From: a virus | DNA: 21,384 bases | Virus record (IMG/VR): IMGVR_UViG_3300031951_001402 | Coordinates: 1-21,384 of that record | Reading direction: 5' to 3' (one strand) | Shown: positions 19,728-21,384 of the stretch, in pieces | How the letters are laid out: each line of letters starts with the position of its first letter | Position numbering within the stretch: the stretch's first letter is position 1 | Notes under the pieces: model-generated | The model's database searches: none | Seen by the model: only the letters and a program-made list of their open reading frames with translations | What the model was told of the DNA's origin: nothing | Made by a program: the position numbers and the translations under genes

Positions 19728-21130
19728 CACCAGGCCAGCGGTTCGAGGGCGGCTTCGAGGCGCGCGATGGGCAGGTGCGCCCACGAGTCACCGCGAAAGC
19801 GCTGAATGCGAAAGCGGCGCATCGAACCCTGGCGACGCCAGGCGATGCGATGTTGCCGAGCGCCGAAGGCACCGACGCGCACCGTGTGGTCGACCGACCA
19901 CGTGAGGCCGTCGAGGCTGTAGCTCGTCGAGATGATCGGGTCGGTGCCGAAGGGCACTGAGCCAGGGAGCGCAATCAGCTCCAGCTCGTTGAAGATGGCC
20001 CCTGCGGACTCGTTGAAGAAGATCGGCGTCGTGAGTTCCCACCGCACGCGCTCGCCCCAGTGCGTCGAGACCGTCTGCACGAGGTGACCGAACGCTGCGC
20101 TCGACGGGTCGCCGACGCACCAGCGGTCGTAGGCCCAGACGAAGTTTCGCGCGCGGTACGTCGAGAGGCCCTGAAGCGCGCTCGTGAGCACGAACCACAC
20201 CGGAGAGCCGAGCGCCTTCGACGCCTCGCCGTCGAAGACGAGCGTGCGATCGGGCAGATGAACGTAGAGGAACGTGTGCGCCCGGTCGTTGCGCGCTTCG
20301 AGCTTCACGCCTGCGAGCTGCGCTTCCGTGTAGGTTGCAAGAATCTCGTCGATCTCTTGCGTCGAGAGCTTGTTCGCCTGCGCGTTGCCGCCTAGGTAGA
20401 TTGCAGGCGCTTCGTTGCGCCCACCGCCGAGGAACGCGATCGCTTCCTGGTAGGCGCAACAGGCGAAGGTGCCGACGCAGCCCTTCATGATCTGCGCGCC
20501 CTCGATGCGCTGGAAGGGAAAGCCGACGCCGCCCACGTTGTCGAAGACTTCGATCGTGTAGCGGTTGAGCGCGGTGACTTCGTTGCGCACCTTCACGAGC
20601 GCCACGATGGGGTCGGGGTCCGCTTCGCTGCTTGCGTACTTCAGCGGGCTGACGACGAACGGATCGTTCAGCTCGGTGACGATGAGGAACTCGCCGTCGG
20701 TCGTCATGAAGTAGCCGTCGACCCAGCAGAAGTCGACGACGGTGCCAAGGTCAGGGTCGGTGACCTGCGCGAGCGAAGAGCCGGTGAGATAGTACAGCCG
20801 ACCGCCGCTTGCGATCGCGAGGCGGTCGAAGGAATAATCGAAGGTAACGAGCCCGCCGGGGCCTACGTCGCCGAGGTCTTGCACGATGCCCGTAGGGTCG
20901 ATGCGCACGAGCCGCGTGCCCATGACGCGGTAGAGGCTTCCTTCCCAGTTGATGCCGCCGCGGTCGACGCCCGGCCCCACTCCGTCGCTCACGATGCCGT
21001 CGCCGGGGCGCAGGTACGCCTCGCTGATGCCCGTCGCCTTCGGCACGGGCACCATGTTGACGGGGTACGCCGTCCGAAAGTCGGGCGTCGTCGTCGTGTA
21101 GATTCCTGCGAGGAGGGGGATGGCTGCCAT
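19727..21130 (-). CDS. Packaged DNA stabilisation / tail protein (P22 gp10-like)
   Basis: 467 aa, near the roughly 470-aa length of P22 gp10. Matching landmarks in order: AYPVNMVPVPKATGISEAYL and RPGDGI at the N-terminus, RGGINWEGSLYRVMGTRLVR, the central FCWVDGYFMTTDGEFLIVTE and NRYTIEVFDNVGG, GCVGTFACCAYQEAIAFLGG with IYLGGNAQANKLST and QEIDEILATYT, HLPDRTLVFD, and near the C-terminus YSLDGLTWSVDHTVRV and IAWRRQGSMRRFRIQRFRG. In P22 this protein closes the portal after packaging and joins the tail hub. The gene begins one base after the stop of the small gene at 21132. Its recognition anchors the interpretation of the whole leftward block. Confidence 0.85.
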   Translation of the reverse strand: MAAIPLLAGIYTTTTPDFRTAYPVNMVPVPKATGISEAYLRPGDGIVSDGVGPGVDRGGINWEGSLYRVMGTRLVRIDPTGIVQDLGDVGPGGLVTFDYSFDRLAIASGGRLYYLTGSSLAQVTDPDLGTVVDFCWVDGYFMTTDGEFLIVTELNDPFVVSPLKYASSEADPDPIVALVKVRNEVTALNRYTIEVFDNVGGVGFPFQRIEGAQIMKGCVGTFACCAYQEAIAFLGGGRNEAPAIYLGGNAQANKLSTQEIDEILATYTEAQLAGVKLEARNDRAHTFLYVHLPDRTLVFDGEASKALGSPVWFVLTSALQGLSTYRARNFVWAYDRWCVGDPSSAAFGHLVQTVSTHWGERVRWELTTPIFFNESAGAIFNELELIALPGSVPFGTDPIISTSYSLDGLTWSVDHTVRVGAFGARQHRIAWRRQGSMRRFRIQRFRGDSWAHLPIARLEAALEPLAW

Positions 21131-21131
21131 T

Positions 21132-21377
21132 TCACCATTTTTCCTTGTTTGACCACCACGCCGCCGACATCTTGCCCTTGGCGATGTTCTTCGCGTGGCG
21201 AGCCTTGAAGGACGCGCGGCGCTTCTTGTCGGCGTCAGACTCGCCCTTCGACGGAGGCGAGCCGCTGACGCCCTGCTGCCCGAAGCGAATCAGCTTCTCC
21301 TTGCCGCCCTCGCACGCCTTGACGACGTGCGATTTCTTCGGGTGACCAGGAGTGCGCTTCGGCGCGTTGCACTTCAT
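21132..21377 (-). CDS. Conserved basic phage protein near the head-tail genes (81 aa)
   Basis: The product begins MKCNAPKRTPGHPKKSHVVK and contains CEGGKEKLIRFGQQGVSGSP, DADKKRRASFKARHAKNI and KMSAAWWSNKEKW. I recognise this as a widespread small protein of podoviruses and marine phages with no agreed function. It is strongly basic, so DNA or virion binding is plausible. Only 7 bases remain upstream of the ATG, so its ribosome site cannot be seen and a longer start is possible. The next upstream genes (portal, coat) would be outside the window. Confidence 0.75.
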   Translation of the reverse strand: MKCNAPKRTPGHPKKSHVVKACEGGKEKLIRFGQQGVSGSPPSKGESDADKKRRASFKARHAKNIAKGKMSAAWWSNKEKW

Positions 21378-21384
21378 CGCGGCC

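Overview
The window is a piece of a GC-rich tailed-phage genome (or prophage) with a P22-like short-tailed (podovirus) virion. The evidence is the leftward block at 9557-21377. Read in its own 5' to 3' direction it gives a P22 gp10-like DNA stabilisation/tail protein, a needle- or adaptor-like protein, small virion-module proteins, three successive DNA-transfer/ejection proteins (gp7-, gp20- and gp16-like positions), a tailspike with a P22-type head-binding domain, and a lysis cassette. Order and protein sizes match the P22 tail/ejection cluster, although sequence identity is low. Terminase, portal and coat genes would be expected just beyond the right edge. The lipobox-bearing lipoprotein, a spanin-like coiled-coil membrane protein and Shine-Dalgarno sites point to a Gram-negative, GC-rich host, but the host cannot be named from the sequence.

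Layout. (1) 1-605, leftward: a Cro/XRE-type HTH protein, a 56-aa protein and the N-terminus of a bifunctional primase-polymerase cut by the window edge; the last was recovered by translating the edge directly. (2) 606-770: a divergent control region with an operator-like inverted repeat. (3) 771-6238, rightward: a recombination/replication module with a Sak4-type RecA-like ATPase, a DUF669-type ssDNA-binding protein, a Cas4/AddB-like Fe-S PD-(D/E)XK nuclease, an SF2 helicase with a zinc ribbon, and a VRR-NUC nuclease. A good hairpin terminator/attenuator sits at 3004-3047. (4) 6239-9560, rightward: an accessory block of small genes. It opens with a second, reverse-oriented copy of the operator-like element and a diverged paralogue of the small gene at 1072-1248. 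It continues with a stand-alone sigma-70 region-4 protein, a coiled-coil protein and two adjacent CxCG...CGC zinc-knuckle proteins. (5) 9557-21377, leftward: lysis, tailspike, ejection and tail genes in one almost gap-free operon.

The two long transcription units converge and share a CTAG at 9557-9560. A perfect 12-bp stem hairpin followed by a short T stretch lies inside the 3' coding part of the endolysin gene (9603-9639) and probably stops the rightward transcript there. Functionally, the left genes start and control replication, the next block does recombination-dependent replication and DNA processing, the small-gene block may redirect host transcription, and the right block builds the DNA-delivery machine and lyses the cell.

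The most novel material is the pairing of a duplicated operator-like element with a duplicated 58-aa gene, the sigma region-4-only protein downstream of the second copy, and the zinc-knuckle gene pair. No tRNA, CRISPR array, insertion sequence, integrase or attachment site was recognised.
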